DNA of 64,000 nt, taken from contig JAGTQZ010000001.1 of assembly GCA_018396705.1 (NCBI GenBank), forward strand, positions 62,001-126,000, read 5' to 3'. Position 1 is the first letter of the stretch. Each line of letters opens with the position of its first letter. The notes under the pieces are model-generated. The model had not been told where the DNA came from and did no database searches. It saw only the letters and a list, made by a program, of their open reading frames with translations. Origin of the DNA: Candidatus Bathyarchaeota archaeon. GTDB lineage: Archaea > Thermoproteota > Bathyarchaeia > Bathyarchaeales > Bathycorpusculaceae. Both the position numbers and the translations under genes were made by a program. Shown one piece after another: positions 23,830-31,403 of this stretch.

Positions 23830-25440
23830 TTATGCTGGAGCCTTGCGGCGGCTCAAATGCTCAGTTTTAGCCTTCAACGCGTATAGGTAGTCCGCCAGAA
23901 GCCGCGCCTCCCGTCCAAGCTTAAGCGTCAACCACAGCGTCTGGGCTCCGGCATCCACATGATATTCCACGCTTTCAACGCGGAAGTAGCCGCTGACGCC
24001 AATGTCGGGCAGTTCCACGTAAACGCGGTCCCCGGCGAGGATCGGCGTATCCCCATAATCTATGACTGTGCTTTTCACGATTAGGGATTCAGCTGGATTC
24101 CTATAGTGGTCTAGGAGAGCCTTAGCCCTCAACAAGCATTCATTGTCGCTGTAAAGCTCCTCATCCACCTCCACAAGCTCCCGCAAGCCATGAAGGCTTT
24201 GGCTGGCTGTGTCCTCCTGCACCGCCGAGTAGCGTGCACCCGAGAAAACTAGATGGTCAATCAGCATTTGGATGGCTTGAACAGCCTGTGTGTGGCTGAC
24301 TATGAACCTTATGCCGTTTATGCTGTTCCAGCTTGGATTACCCACCCTCGTCCAAGTGGGCTTAGTCGGGTCAAGCGTATACTTCCTCCAACCAGAACCG
24401 CTGGAAACAAGGCTCGTTAAGTCCGCCTCAAAATAGTTGTTTGTGTCGGTTTGAAGGCGCACCCTAAAACCGCTATAATAGGCTGGCGCATAGTAGAGGT
24501 TCATCCACCAAGAAACAGCCTTAAAGCCGTCTGCCCCGCCGAACCGCATGGATGGAAAGCTACGCTGCATCCAAAGCACTGCCGCATTGGCAATATTCGC
24601 CTCCACGCTCCAGCTATCCGAATACTTTTTCTGGCCATCCTCAGCCACGTGTCCACTGTTTAGGGTTAAGTTTCCATTTGAAATCCAGCCAGCAGTGCTT
24701 TCCGTATAACCATCGTCATTGGCGTCTTCTGGCAGCTTCTTCACGCTGGTTCCGTAAACGGTGATTTTGTTGCGGACGCTGTGGATATCCCTGCAATACT
24801 CATACTCCTCGATGGCGTCGATTAGGTTGACCGGCGAGGTTTTGCTGTTGCGTGGGAAAAACTCGAATTCGCCGTCTGGAGCCACGCGGAAATCAAAGCC
24901 TATGACGCCGTTTTTGTCGGCGGAGTCCGCAATATACCGGATTACGTCCCAGACAGGTGTGTTCTCATACTCCAGCCTCGTATAAGTGGTGTCCGTGGCC
25001 TCCACAAGCTCTGTTCCGCCGCGATTATGGCTTAGCCCCACATAATAGTCCAATAGATGTTTGACGATCTCCTCGCCCTTCATGTTTTCGAAGACGCCTG
25101 TGAAGACTCGGCGGAAGAGCCGCTCGCCCCAGCATCTGCCGCTCAAGTGCACATAATGCTCCGTGGGCTTTGACTCGTATCGGAGGCCTTCAATGCGGCA
25201 TGTTATTATTTGGGGGCAGCGGTTGCCCCTGCCAATGCCTATTACCCCGTCCATGCCCACGCTCAGCGGAATAGAGCCGCTTGGACCATACTTGCCACCC
25301 CAGTTCTGCAGGGTAAGCGTGAAGCTGCTAACCTCTTTCGTGCAGCCCAGGTGCACACGGCATTCGACAACGTCGCTTTGAGGGACACCATAGCCGCCGA
25401 AGGCTACAGCTACAACTGGTGGTGGCGGCTCAAAACTCAA
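23830..25440 (-). CDS. Tail hub/baseplate-like protein with inserted beta-sandwich domain
   Basis: It is 536 residues. The N-terminal 200 residues (Ser-Ser-Phe-Thr-Leu-Thr-Leu-Gln-Asn-Trp-Gly-Gly, Gly-Glu-Glu-Ile-Val-Lys-His-Leu-Leu) and the C-terminal 120 (Leu-Ala-Gly-Asp-Arg-Val-Tyr-Val-Glu-Leu, Tyr-Phe-Arg-Val-Glu-Ser-Val-Glu-Tyr) resemble gpD/gp27-type tail hub proteins. Between them (about 240-400) is a carbohydrate-binding-module-like beta sandwich rich in Trp and Tyr, possibly for binding a surface glycan. It overlaps the tape-measure gene by 4 bases. Confidence 0.75.
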   Translation of the reverse strand: MSFEPPPPVVAVAFGGYGVPQSDVVECRVHLGCTKEVSSFTLTLQNWGGKYGPSGSIPLSVGMDGVIGIGRGNRCPQIITCRIEGLRYESKPTEHYVHLSGRCWGERLFRRVFTGVFENMKGEEIVKHLLDYYVGLSHNRGGTELVEATDTTYTRLEYENTPVWDVIRYIADSADKNGVIGFDFRVAPDGEFEFFPRNSKTSPVNLIDAIEEYEYCRDIHSVRNKITVYGTSVKKLPEDANDDGYTESTAGWISNGNLTLNSGHVAEDGQKKYSDSWSVEANIANAAVLWMQRSFPSMRFGGADGFKAVSWWMNLYYAPAYYSGFRVRLQTDTNNYFEADLTSLVSSGSGWRKYTLDPTKPTWTRVGNPSWNSINGIRFIVSHTQAVQAIQMLIDHLVFSGARYSAVQEDTASQSLHGLRELVEVDEELYSDNECLLRAKALLDHYRNPAESLIVKSTVIDYGDTPILAGDRVYVELPDIGVSGYFRVESVEYHVDAGAQTLWLTLKLGREARLLADYLYALKAKTEHLSRRKAPA

Positions 25441-25982
25441 CGTTCAACACCCCGCCTGTAAAGCTCCTCCTCACCTGCCCGTATGATGCCCCTTGTACGG
25501 GCTGAGGTTTCGGCAGCCGCCTCGTTGTATTCGCGGAGGCTTGCTGTGGCGGCGTTCATTCGGCTGGCAAAATAGCTTATGGCGGCTGCAGCCGCTATAA
25601 TGGCGGCTATGCCCACGCCTGTCAATGCTAGGAAGGTTGCATAGCTTATGTTTAGGGCGTTTTGGGCGGCTGTGGCTATCCAGCAGGCTGCCGCATACAC
25701 TTTCTGGGCTATGGCAGCGCCGAGGCTTGTTCGCATAAACATGCCCATGGCGGTTATAACCTGCATGGCACTGCTTAACACGCGGGTCTGCTCAGAGTTT
25801 AAAAGGCCGAACTGATGGGCTATATGGGCTATGGCTGTCCCGGTGGCGCCTAACCCTGCAATGGTGGAGCCAAGGTTTCGGATACGTGTTGCCAGCGCCT
25901 CAGCGTCCGACTGAATTCTGGCGAATTCGCTGCTGGCGCGGTTTATGGCTCGCACTGTTATGGCTATTTCGCGGAAGCTCAT
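25437..25982 (-). CDS. Short tape-measure-like tail protein
   Basis: It is 181 residues, alanine-rich, with a helical N-terminus (Ile-Asn-Arg-Ala-Ser-Ser-Glu-Phe-Ala-Arg-Ile) as in tape-measure proteins, and two or three hydrophobic segments (about 85-150). Its position between the tail-completion and hub genes fits a tape measure. It is far shorter than usual (commonly 600 residues or more), so the tail would be very short or the gene has lost a central part. The frame itself is clean and overlaps both neighbours. Confidence 0.65.
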   Translation of the reverse strand: MSFREIAITVRAINRASSEFARIQSDAEALATRIRNLGSTIAGLGATGTAIAHIAHQFGLLNSEQTRVLSSAMQVITAMGMFMRTSLGAAIAQKVYAAACWIATAAQNALNISYATFLALTGVGIAAIIAAAAAISYFASRMNAATASLREYNEAAAETSARTRGIIRAGEEELYRRGVER

Positions 25983-26350
25983 GGCAGTCCAGCCTTCATA
26001 TGGGCTTTGTCAAAAGCCTCGAGAATCAATGTTTCAAGGACTGGCAGATGTTCTTCTATGGCTGGGCGGAGGAAGGGTTTAGCCTGCATATAGCGAGTGC
26101 CGAACTCGACGTAGGCGGCGTATTCGGCTGAGGCGCCCACCTCAACAGTCCAGCCGCTTGCTTTCGAGTATATGCTACTCCGCAGTCTCCCAGTTCTAGC
26201 CGGGGCTAGGATTTTGGCGTACTCGTGGACTTCCACAGCCCATCTTTCCAGATTTTCCTGAATGTTGTGTTGCATGGCGTCGTCGAGGCGCCGCAATGCC
26301 TGTTGAAGGTTTTCTGCGCCCTCCATTGTTATGGTTATTTCAGCCGCCAT
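25979..26350 (-). CDS. HK97 gp10-like tail completion protein
   Basis: About 123 residues from the ATG at 26350. The Leu-Ala-Pro-Ala-Arg-Thr-Gly-Arg-Leu-Arg-Ser-Ser-Ile segment and the Tyr-Ala-Ala-Tyr-Val-Glu-Phe-Gly-Thr stretch followed by Pro-Phe-Leu-Arg-Pro are diagnostic of the HK97-gp10 family at the head-tail joint. A longer frame to 26398 starts at TTG and overlaps the frameshift product, so the ATG is preferred. That ATG overlaps the frameshift product's stop by 11 bases, which suggests translational coupling. Confidence 0.85.
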   Translation of the reverse strand: MAAEITITMEGAENLQQALRRLDDAMQHNIQENLERWAVEVHEYAKILAPARTGRLRSSIYSKASGWTVEVGASAEYAAYVEFGTRYMQAKPFLRPAIEEHLPVLETLILEAFDKAHMKAGLP

Positions 26351-26875
26351 GGGTTTGCCGCTCCATTTTGGCTTTTTCCTCTTCAGCCATTCGGTCAAGC
26401 TCGTTTAGGATGGCGATGAATTGCTGTATTGTTTTGGCTGGTTGTTGGGCAAGCTGTTTTGGCGTCCATCCGAACTCTTTACAGAGGCGGAACTCTGTGA
26501 GGGCTGCGCATGGCTTTTGCCGTCGGATTGCCCGTATAAAAAAGCTGTTTCTTCATGGCTGAGATTGTTTAGGCGGTTCACGATTTGGCTGAACAGTTCG
26601 CCAAGGGCTATTGGCACGCCGTTAGCAGGGTCCTCGCTCAACAGTTTTTCAAGGGTTATGGGCTTGTGTGGCGGCTGCTCCTTTAGGCTGGCTATTATGG
26701 TTTCTGCTTGAATAGCCACGTAGTCGGCTGCCACTACCTGCCCAGTTAGCGGATGGTATTTTGTGTGTTTTTGGATTATGCGGCTTCTCTTCGCCCATGT
26801 CAATTCTTGGAAAACGTATTTGCCGGCATACTCTTCGCCGTATTCCTCGCCTATGATGACGGTTTCGGTATGCAT
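26340..26875 (-). CDS. Tail assembly chaperone, -1 frameshift product (gpGT-like)
   Basis: Ribosomes slipping back one base at 26537-26543 would read on in the -1 frame for 65 more residues, to TGA at 26340-26342, giving a 178-residue fusion. The extension looks like real protein: Thr-Glu-Phe-Arg-Leu-Cys-Lys-Glu-Phe-Gly-Trp-Thr-Pro, then Gln-Gln-Phe-Ile-Ala-Ile-Leu-Asn-Glu-Leu, then a charged helix. In contrast the zero-frame tail is low-complexity. Tailed phages commonly make a long chaperone this way; it sits, as expected, between the tube and tape-measure genes. Confidence 0.75.
26405..26875 (-). CDS. Tail assembly chaperone, zero-frame product (gpG-like)
   Basis: It is 156 residues from the ATG at 26875, which overlaps the tail tube stop (TAATG). 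The first 113 residues form an alpha/beta domain (Gly-Lys-Tyr-Val-Phe-Gln-Glu-Leu-Thr-Trp, Pro-Ile-Ala-Leu-Gly-Glu-Leu). The last 43 are Ser/Gln/Pro-rich and unstructured. A longer frame up to 26962 would run inside the tube gene and is unlikely. It is expected to coat the tape measure during tail assembly, together with the frameshift product. Confidence 0.75.
   Translation of the reverse strand: MHTETVIIGEEYGEEYAGKYVFQELTWAKRSRIIQKHTKYHPLTGQVVAADYVAIQAETIIASLKEQPPHKPITLEKLLSEDPANGVPIALGELFSQIVNRLNNLSHEETAFLYGQSDGKSHAQPSQSSASVKSSDGRQNSLPNNQPKQYSNSSPS
26537..26543 (-). promoter_or_regulatory. Programmed -1 frameshift slippery heptamer
   Basis: On the minus strand the heptamer T TTT TTA lies in the correct phase of the chaperone zero frame (third base of codon 111, then codons 112 and 113). 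It is a canonical X XXY YYZ slippery site. The -1 frame downstream is open for 65 codons and looks coding. Confidence 0.75.
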
Positions 26876-27750
26876 TAGGCTATCACCACGTCTCGCGCCG
26901 CAAAACGGGCTTTTAGGCTGACAAGGTCTTCGATGCGCACTGGCGTTTGCACATTTTCCCACTTGCAGTACTTGAAGAGGGCGTAGTGAGAGCCGCCTAA
27001 GCCAAATTTTAGGCTGAACTCCGCGTCGTTTATCACATCCTCGAATTCGCTTTTGTCCTCGAACTCAAAGGTTAATTCGCCGCCCAACTCGCGGTGGCGG
27101 GCTGGCAGATACTTCGCCAAGTAGGCGTTTGCACTGCGGATAACAGGCACGGGCTTCAGATTGTTTTCGATGGTGAATTTCCAGTCGGTTATGCGGGTTA
27201 AATCTGTCAATTCTGATCCGTCGGCGTTGCCCCGCTGGACAAAGCTTTCTGTGTAGGCAACTGCTCCTGCATAGTCGGCGTAGGTGGCACCAGCTATCTT
27301 GCCCGTGCCAACCTCCACGTCTTGTCCCACAAGCTCCACGTCCGCTTTAACGAGTTCGTCTATGCCGCATTCCACGGTGAGCTTGTCGATGCGCATGCCC
27401 CTGTATAGGAGGCTGATGATGTTTGTGGCGGAGCTGAATAAGCCTTTAAACCACAGCACTTGAACGCTTAGGCTGTTTAGGGTTTGCACATGCTGAATGA
27501 AGCCTATCGGCGCGTCGCTTGGTAGGATATGGCTTAATCTCAATATGGGCTTTCGCAGTCCCCTTTTTATGGCGGTGGGGTCTCTGCTTCCGACGCCCCG
27601 CACCTTCACGAGGCTTGGGTTTATGGCGGCGTCCACGTTTTCGGCGTTAACGCCAATCATGGTTGGGTTGGCTGGCATCTGACCGTAGGCTGTTTCCTGC
27701 ACAAAATACACGCGGCACTCGTGGGATCCATAGGTTTCAGGCATTTCCAT
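26875..27750 (-). CDS. Major tail tube protein
   Basis: It is 291 residues, beta-rich, with no signal peptide. It has a Gly-Val-Asn-Ala-Glu-Asn-Val-Asp-Ala-Ala-Ile-Asn-Pro N-terminal loop, a central domain with Leu-Thr-Val-Glu-Cys-Gly and Ala-Asp-Val-Glu-Leu-Val-Gly, and a C-terminal region with Glu-Leu-Thr-Phe-Glu-Phe-Glu-Asp. Size, composition and position directly before the chaperone identify it as the tube subunit. No separate sheath gene is seen, so the tail is non-contractile. Confidence 0.78.
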   Translation of the reverse strand: MEMPETYGSHECRVYFVQETAYGQMPANPTMIGVNAENVDAAINPSLVKVRGVGSRDPTAIKRGLRKPILRLSHILPSDAPIGFIQHVQTLNSLSVQVLWFKGLFSSATNIISLLYRGMRIDKLTVECGIDELVKADVELVGQDVEVGTGKIAGATYADYAGAVAYTESFVQRGNADGSELTDLTRITDWKFTIENNLKPVPVIRSANAYLAKYLPARHRELGGELTFEFEDKSEFEDVINDAEFSLKFGLGGSHYALFKYCKWENVQTPVRIEDLVSLKARFAARDVVIA

Positions 27751-28194
27751 TTACACCCCCATATCCACGAAGGACCATGATTTTAGGACAAGCTCAGTCC
27801 TGTAAATGAAGGGTTTAACGTCAATGCGGTCAAGGTTGCGGAAGCCAGCTACATCCAAGTAGGCGATGCCTTCAGCCGGAGCGTTGCGGTTCTGTCCAAC
27901 AATGCGATTAACCTCCTCCACCATTTTGTTGCGTGTGCCGTTTTCGTGACTCCACACGTTAACGCGGATTGTGTAGACTTGTCTGCGAAGCCTACCGCTT
28001 AACTCAACCTTTGTGCTTGTGCACTCAGCTAAACCGACGGTTACCTGTCCATCCACACCGCTTGGCAAAGCCTCTTGGCTCAGCCACTCGCGGCTGACTT
28101 GGATGTTGGCTAAGCTTCCATCCTCTCTGACAACATGCATGTTCGCCCGCAAAAGCTCGATGATGGCTTCAACGAGGTCTGCGTTTACACTCAT
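27751..28194 (-). CDS. Tail terminator-like protein
   Basis: It is 147 residues. A helical N-terminus (Asp-Leu-Val-Glu-Ala-Ile-Ile-Glu-Leu-Leu) is followed by strands such as Gln-Val-Tyr-Thr-Ile-Arg-Val-Asn-Val-Trp and a final Arg-Thr-Glu-Leu-Val-Leu-Lys-Ser-Trp. This alpha/beta pattern and its place between neck and tube genes match gpU-type tail terminators. It overlaps the neighbour by one base and abuts the tube gene. Confidence 0.65.
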   Translation of the reverse strand: MSVNADLVEAIIELLRANMHVVREDGSLANIQVSREWLSQEALPSGVDGQVTVGLAECTSTKVELSGRLRRQVYTIRVNVWSHENGTRNKMVEEVNRIVGQNRNAPAEGIAYLDVAGFRNLDRIDVKPFIYRTELVLKSWSFVDMGV

Positions 28195-29582
28195 CAGCCA
28201 AGCATCCTCCTACAAACCGCCTTATAGTAGGCTGCTTCACCCTTCCAACTGAAGGGTTGAACCGTCAAAACCTCGTAGTCAACGCCTCTCCATCTAACCT
28301 TGTCGTGGCGCCTGATTGGGGCGAAGGAGTAAACGGCAATGTAATCGTTCAGAACGTAGCCGGGTTCGAGCAGAACCTCGTCAACGCGGGCTGGATTGAC
28401 GACGGCTTGAATGTCTAAGCCTTCGCCATAAGCAACTGTTTCGCCCGCAGCTATAGCCGGATAAAGCGTGAGGGTTTCGCCTATAGCCCTCAAAACCTGC
28501 ATGAACCGCGTCAGCGGCTCTCGATAGTTTAGGAGGAGCCTCGCAAGCCAGCAGACCGTCGCCATCGCCCACCTGTCTTCCACCGGCGTGTAGTCGGCGT
28601 GGCGGACACCCCAATACATGAAGGCATCCCAATGTTTTTCGATGACTCTTTTGCTGAAGGCTAGGCTTGGCTTGTCATGGTTCTGCCTAACCCTCCACAG
28701 GATTCCGGCTGTAACTGCATCATAATAGTCGCAGGCTGGGCTACGTGAAACCACGTCCAAGTAGCCAGCCCAGCAGACCGCCTGGTTGTAGGCGGGAAAC
28801 TGCGCCGAAGCCCCAATCGAGTTGATGAAACCGTAGACCTTTTGGCATGTGCTGCTCCAGCCCTCATATTCATATAAGCCCAAAAGCGCGTAAGCCAAAC
28901 AATCATCGTAAATATGGTTTTCCCTCAATCCAACCCGATGCCACTTGCCGTCGGCTGGGCTATACCAAAGCCACAAGCCTTCAAAGCCTTCTCGGAGAAA
29001 GCCAACCGCTCGCTCCATCATGTCCCGGTATAGTTCAGCGTTTGCCACGTCGTATTTTTCAGCCAGCATTTTCAAGCCTATAAGCCCATACAGGCATTCT
29101 ACATCCAACTCCAGAAGCCAGTTATCGCCTTCATCAACGGCTCTTGCAAAACCGCCATGGGGCTGCTGGTCCTGCATGGTTTTTAGAAAGGTGCCTCCCG
29201 CCAGCTTCGCAGCCTCCAAATAGTCGCCGTCGCCGGTCAGCTTGTAAGCCTTCAAGAGGGATGGAATAACGCGACAAGCGTCCATCGCATAGTAATGGTT
29301 GCTGTTTTCTGTGGACTTGAACCCACCATAAGCCTTTTTCGCGTTGTCTGTGTACTGCTGAGTCAAAATCCAGTCGGCGAGATTCGCAATCTTGTCGTAA
29401 ATTATGTCTTTGCGGCTACTGAACTGCTCCGCTCCATAAGCCTCATAGAGGAAGTCTATGGCGAAAGCAGCGGCAAAAGCCGCCCTACCCCATGTTTGGT
29501 CAGGCGTGCCCGGCGGAACCACATAAACGTATGGCGCGTAATCCATGACGAACTGGAAATAAGCCTCTGGCAATTTTCCCAT
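28194..29582 (-). CDS. Predicted alpha/alpha-toroid (six-hairpin glycosidase-like) domain fused to head-closure protein
   Basis: It is 462 residues. The first 355 are helical with repeated paired-helix signatures (Ala-Ala-Phe-Ala-Ile-Asp-Phe-Leu, Leu-Leu-Lys-Ala-Tyr-Lys-Leu-Thr-Gly-Asp, Asp-Cys-Leu-Ala-Tyr-Ala-Leu-Leu-Gly-Leu) and many Trp, Tyr, Asp and Glu, as in six-hairpin glycosidases or polysaccharide lyases. The last 100 (Ile-Arg-Arg-His-Asp-Lys-Val-Arg-Trp-Arg-Gly-Val-Asp-Tyr-Glu-Val) look like a small beta-barrel head-closure/stopper protein. Both parts are in one frame with no break. The stopper assignment is supported by the connector gene just upstream. Enzyme activity is unproven. 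Confidence 0.7.
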   Translation of the reverse strand: MGKLPEAYFQFVMDYAPYVYVVPPGTPDQTWGRAAFAAAFAIDFLYEAYGAEQFSSRKDIIYDKIANLADWILTQQYTDNAKKAYGGFKSTENSNHYYAMDACRVIPSLLKAYKLTGDGDYLEAAKLAGGTFLKTMQDQQPHGGFARAVDEGDNWLLELDVECLYGLIGLKMLAEKYDVANAELYRDMMERAVGFLREGFEGLWLWYSPADGKWHRVGLRENHIYDDCLAYALLGLYEYEGWSSTCQKVYGFINSIGASAQFPAYNQAVCWAGYLDVVSRSPACDYYDAVTAGILWRVRQNHDKPSLAFSKRVIEKHWDAFMYWGVRHADYTPVEDRWAMATVCWLARLLLNYREPLTRFMQVLRAIGETLTLYPAIAAGETVAYGEGLDIQAVVNPARVDEVLLEPGYVLNDYIAVYSFAPIRRHDKVRWRGVDYEVLTVQPFSWKGEAAYYKAVCRRMLG

Positions 29583-29586
29583 GGTG

Positions 29587-29955
29587 TTAAGCCCTCCCCA
29601 CGTAAGGCTGTTTTAGATGGGAGAGGATGCGTTCAAGTTCAGACTGCAAAACGGTTAAGGGTGGAGCGTTGCCCAGCACACTTACATTTTTGTCGCCTAG
29701 GCTGAAGCTTAAGCCGACGGCTGAACCGCCTGTTAGATAGCAGATAGCGTATATGGCGGCTAAAACCGTCATAGCTTCCTTTTCAGCGTCTGTGCAGTTC
29801 ACATAGTCTATTTCCTTGCCAAGCTCAAGTTCAAGGGCAACCTCAGCCCGCTTAATCATTTTGGCAATTTTTTCATCCGGAATGTCCGCTTCGCCAATGT
29901 TTAAGACGTCCCGCACGTCCTCGATGGAAACACTTGCCAACAGCCAATCCTCCAA
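29587..29955 (-). CDS. Head-tail connector (HK97 gp6-like adaptor)
   Basis: It is 122 residues and mostly helical. The opening Ile-Glu-Asp-Val-Arg-Asp-Val-Leu-Asn-Ile and the Ile-Ala-Lys-Met-Ile-Lys-Arg-Ala-Glu repeat, followed by Ala-Ile-Tyr-Ala-Ile-Cys-Tyr-Leu-Thr-Gly-Gly, match adaptor proteins that bind under the portal. It is the first gene of the neck-tail transcript, 4 bases ahead of the toroid/head-closure gene. An AT-rich TATA-like tract precedes it. Confidence 0.72.
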   Translation of the reverse strand: MEDWLLASVSIEDVRDVLNIGEADIPDEKIAKMIKRAEVALELELGKEIDYVNCTDAEKEAMTVLAAIYAICYLTGGSAVGLSFSLGDKNVSVLGNAPPLTVLQSELERILSHLKQPYVGRA

Positions 29956-30012
29956 CCATTACAAGAGATAAAAGCAAAATTTAAGCAATTTTCACGTTTA
30001 AACAGAAAATTT

Positions 30013-30029
30013 TTTAAATTATTTAAATT
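30013..30029 (-). promoter_or_regulatory. TATA-like promoter of the neck-tail operon
   Basis: A TTTAAATAATTTAAA tract lies about 60-75 bases before the connector ATG, in the 124-base gap after the phospholipase-like gene. It is the only AT-rich promoter candidate between 23.6 and 33.3 kb, so it probably drives the tail genes. Confidence 0.4.
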
Positions 30030-30079
30030 AAAGCGTTAAAAACAAATAATTTCTGAAAATAGCGTTTAAAAAACGCCAT

Positions 30080-31009
30080 TTAAAAGCGCTGGACGCGGGT
30101 GCTGCCTCTTCTGGACCTATAACGAATCACAATGGATATGATTACAAAAGTTGTGGAAAGCCCGATTATCATGTGAACCGGCCTTATATCTGGGCCTATT
30201 TGGGCTTGTATGGCGAATGTGTGCAGGACATCTGCGATTAGGTTTACCGCCAGATTTAGGGATTCTCCACATCGGTTTTTGAATGTGGGGTTGCTCCAAT
30301 CATAATTTTTATCCATCCATGTGCATGTTAAGCCGCCGTCTGGATCGAAGGTTGTGTCGTATGCCAGCTTCTTAGCCGCCTCATAGGCTGTAATTGTTTC
30401 AAGACTCCCGTCGAACTGGAGGAAGACGTTGAAATCATCTTGGCGACTGTTAGTTCTCTGCAGTACATAATCCTCGTAGTCGCTGTGATGCTTTTCCTCA
30501 CCCCAATCTGTTCCAGCGCCCATAACGTGGCCGAAGACGGCTAAATCCGCAATATAGTGGGTCATGATTCCAAGATGTTTAACGGCGTCTTCCACCCGTC
30601 CGGCATTGTAATGATTCAAGGCGTTCTCGAATTCTTGTTGGGCGCGCACTGCTCCGATGTCGTCTTGTAAGGAGCCGTTGGCGAAAAAGTAAACGTGATG
30701 TTTGGCGGCGTCGCCTATGCCGTCTGCGGCGTCCCCGTTGTCTGGAAGTTCTGTTCCATAGAGGTATATGGCGAGATTTTCGAGGATGAGCTGTTTCTCA
30801 GTCGATGGAAGCCAGTCTAGGGCATGCTCCGCAATCCAGTCATGGGTACCGTACCTCGGATTTTTGGGATCTGTGCTATATCCGCTGTTACTCCAGCCAT
30901 AAACCCTTAATTTTGCTTCGCCCGTCGCAGTCAAAAGTAACATGCATGTAAAAATAACAATAGCAAGTGCAAGTGCTTTACCATTCGCCATGCAATCACG
31001 CTTCTTCAT
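30080..31009 (-). CDS. Secreted, membrane-anchored zinc-dependent phospholipase C-like protein
   Basis: It is 309 residues. A signal peptide (about 8-33) is followed by a helical domain with the zinc phospholipase C/S1-P1 pattern: Gly-Thr-His-Asp-Trp-Ile-Ala-Glu-His (about 55), Pro-Asp-Asn-Gly-Asp, Lys-His-His-Val-Tyr-Phe-Phe, Met-Thr-His-Tyr-Ile-Ala-Asp (about 150) and His-Val-Met followed by His-His-Ser-Asp. A C-terminal membrane helix (about 278-297) ends in basic residues. The catalytic domain would face outside. Within a viral operon it may act in exit or entry; lipid headgroup hydrolysis is inferred from family only. Confidence 0.75.
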   Translation of the reverse strand: MKKRDCMANGKALALAIVIFTCMLLLTATGEAKLRVYGWSNSGYSTDPKNPRYGTHDWIAEHALDWLPSTEKQLILENLAIYLYGTELPDNGDAADGIGDAAKHHVYFFANGSLQDDIGAVRAQQEFENALNHYNAGRVEDAVKHLGIMTHYIADLAVFGHVMGAGTDWGEEKHHSDYEDYVLQRTNSRQDDFNVFLQFDGSLETITAYEAAKKLAYDTTFDPDGGLTCTWMDKNYDWSNPTFKNRCGESLNLAVNLIADVLHTFAIQAQIGPDIRPVHMIIGLSTTFVIISIVIRYRSRRGSTRVQRF

Positions 31010-31041
31010 ATTACTTGTGAATTTTGATTTTAAGCTCTTTC

Positions 31042-31401
31042 CTAATCGTTTGAAAGCTGAATGGCGAGATCGCCAAAAACGAGGAGAAGCTTTGTCTTCT
31101 TAGCCGTTGGCTTAGCAACATAGAACTCACGAAGCGTCCGTAGGGCTTGGGTTAACCGTATACAACGGTGGCGGACCAGGGTATGAGCTAAGCTTAAGGT
31201 TTGGGTAAGCCTAAAACTGCAATACGATCTTGAAAAAATATAACTAACATTTAACATTGTACTCCAAGTCTTGATTATTATTCTAGGAGCGGCAATGAAG
31301 ATTTTGACGCCGTCTTCCAGTAGGCCGTTTATTCGGCGTCTTCCCCATTCGTCCACGTAATCGTTTAGCATTACGTCGCCGTACTCTGTTAGCTCTGGCA
31401 T
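31042..31401 (-). CDS. Hypothetical viral protein
   Basis: About 119 residues from the ATG at 31401, which lies 2 bases after the stop of the preceding structural gene. The first 40 residues look coding (Asp-Glu-Trp-Gly-Arg-Arg-Arg-Ile-Asn-Gly-Leu). The middle is Arg/Leu/Ser/Thr-rich with a cryptic look, and the end is Val-Phe-Gly-Asp-Leu-Ala-Ile. The gene may be partly decayed. No family is recognised. Confidence 0.45.
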   Translation of the reverse strand: MPELTEYGDVMLNDYVDEWGRRRINGLLEDGVKIFIAAPRIIIKTWSTMLNVSYIFSRSYCSFRLTQTLSLAHTLVRHRCIRLTQALRTLREFYVAKPTAKKTKLLLVFGDLAIQLSND

Positions 31402-31403
31402 TT

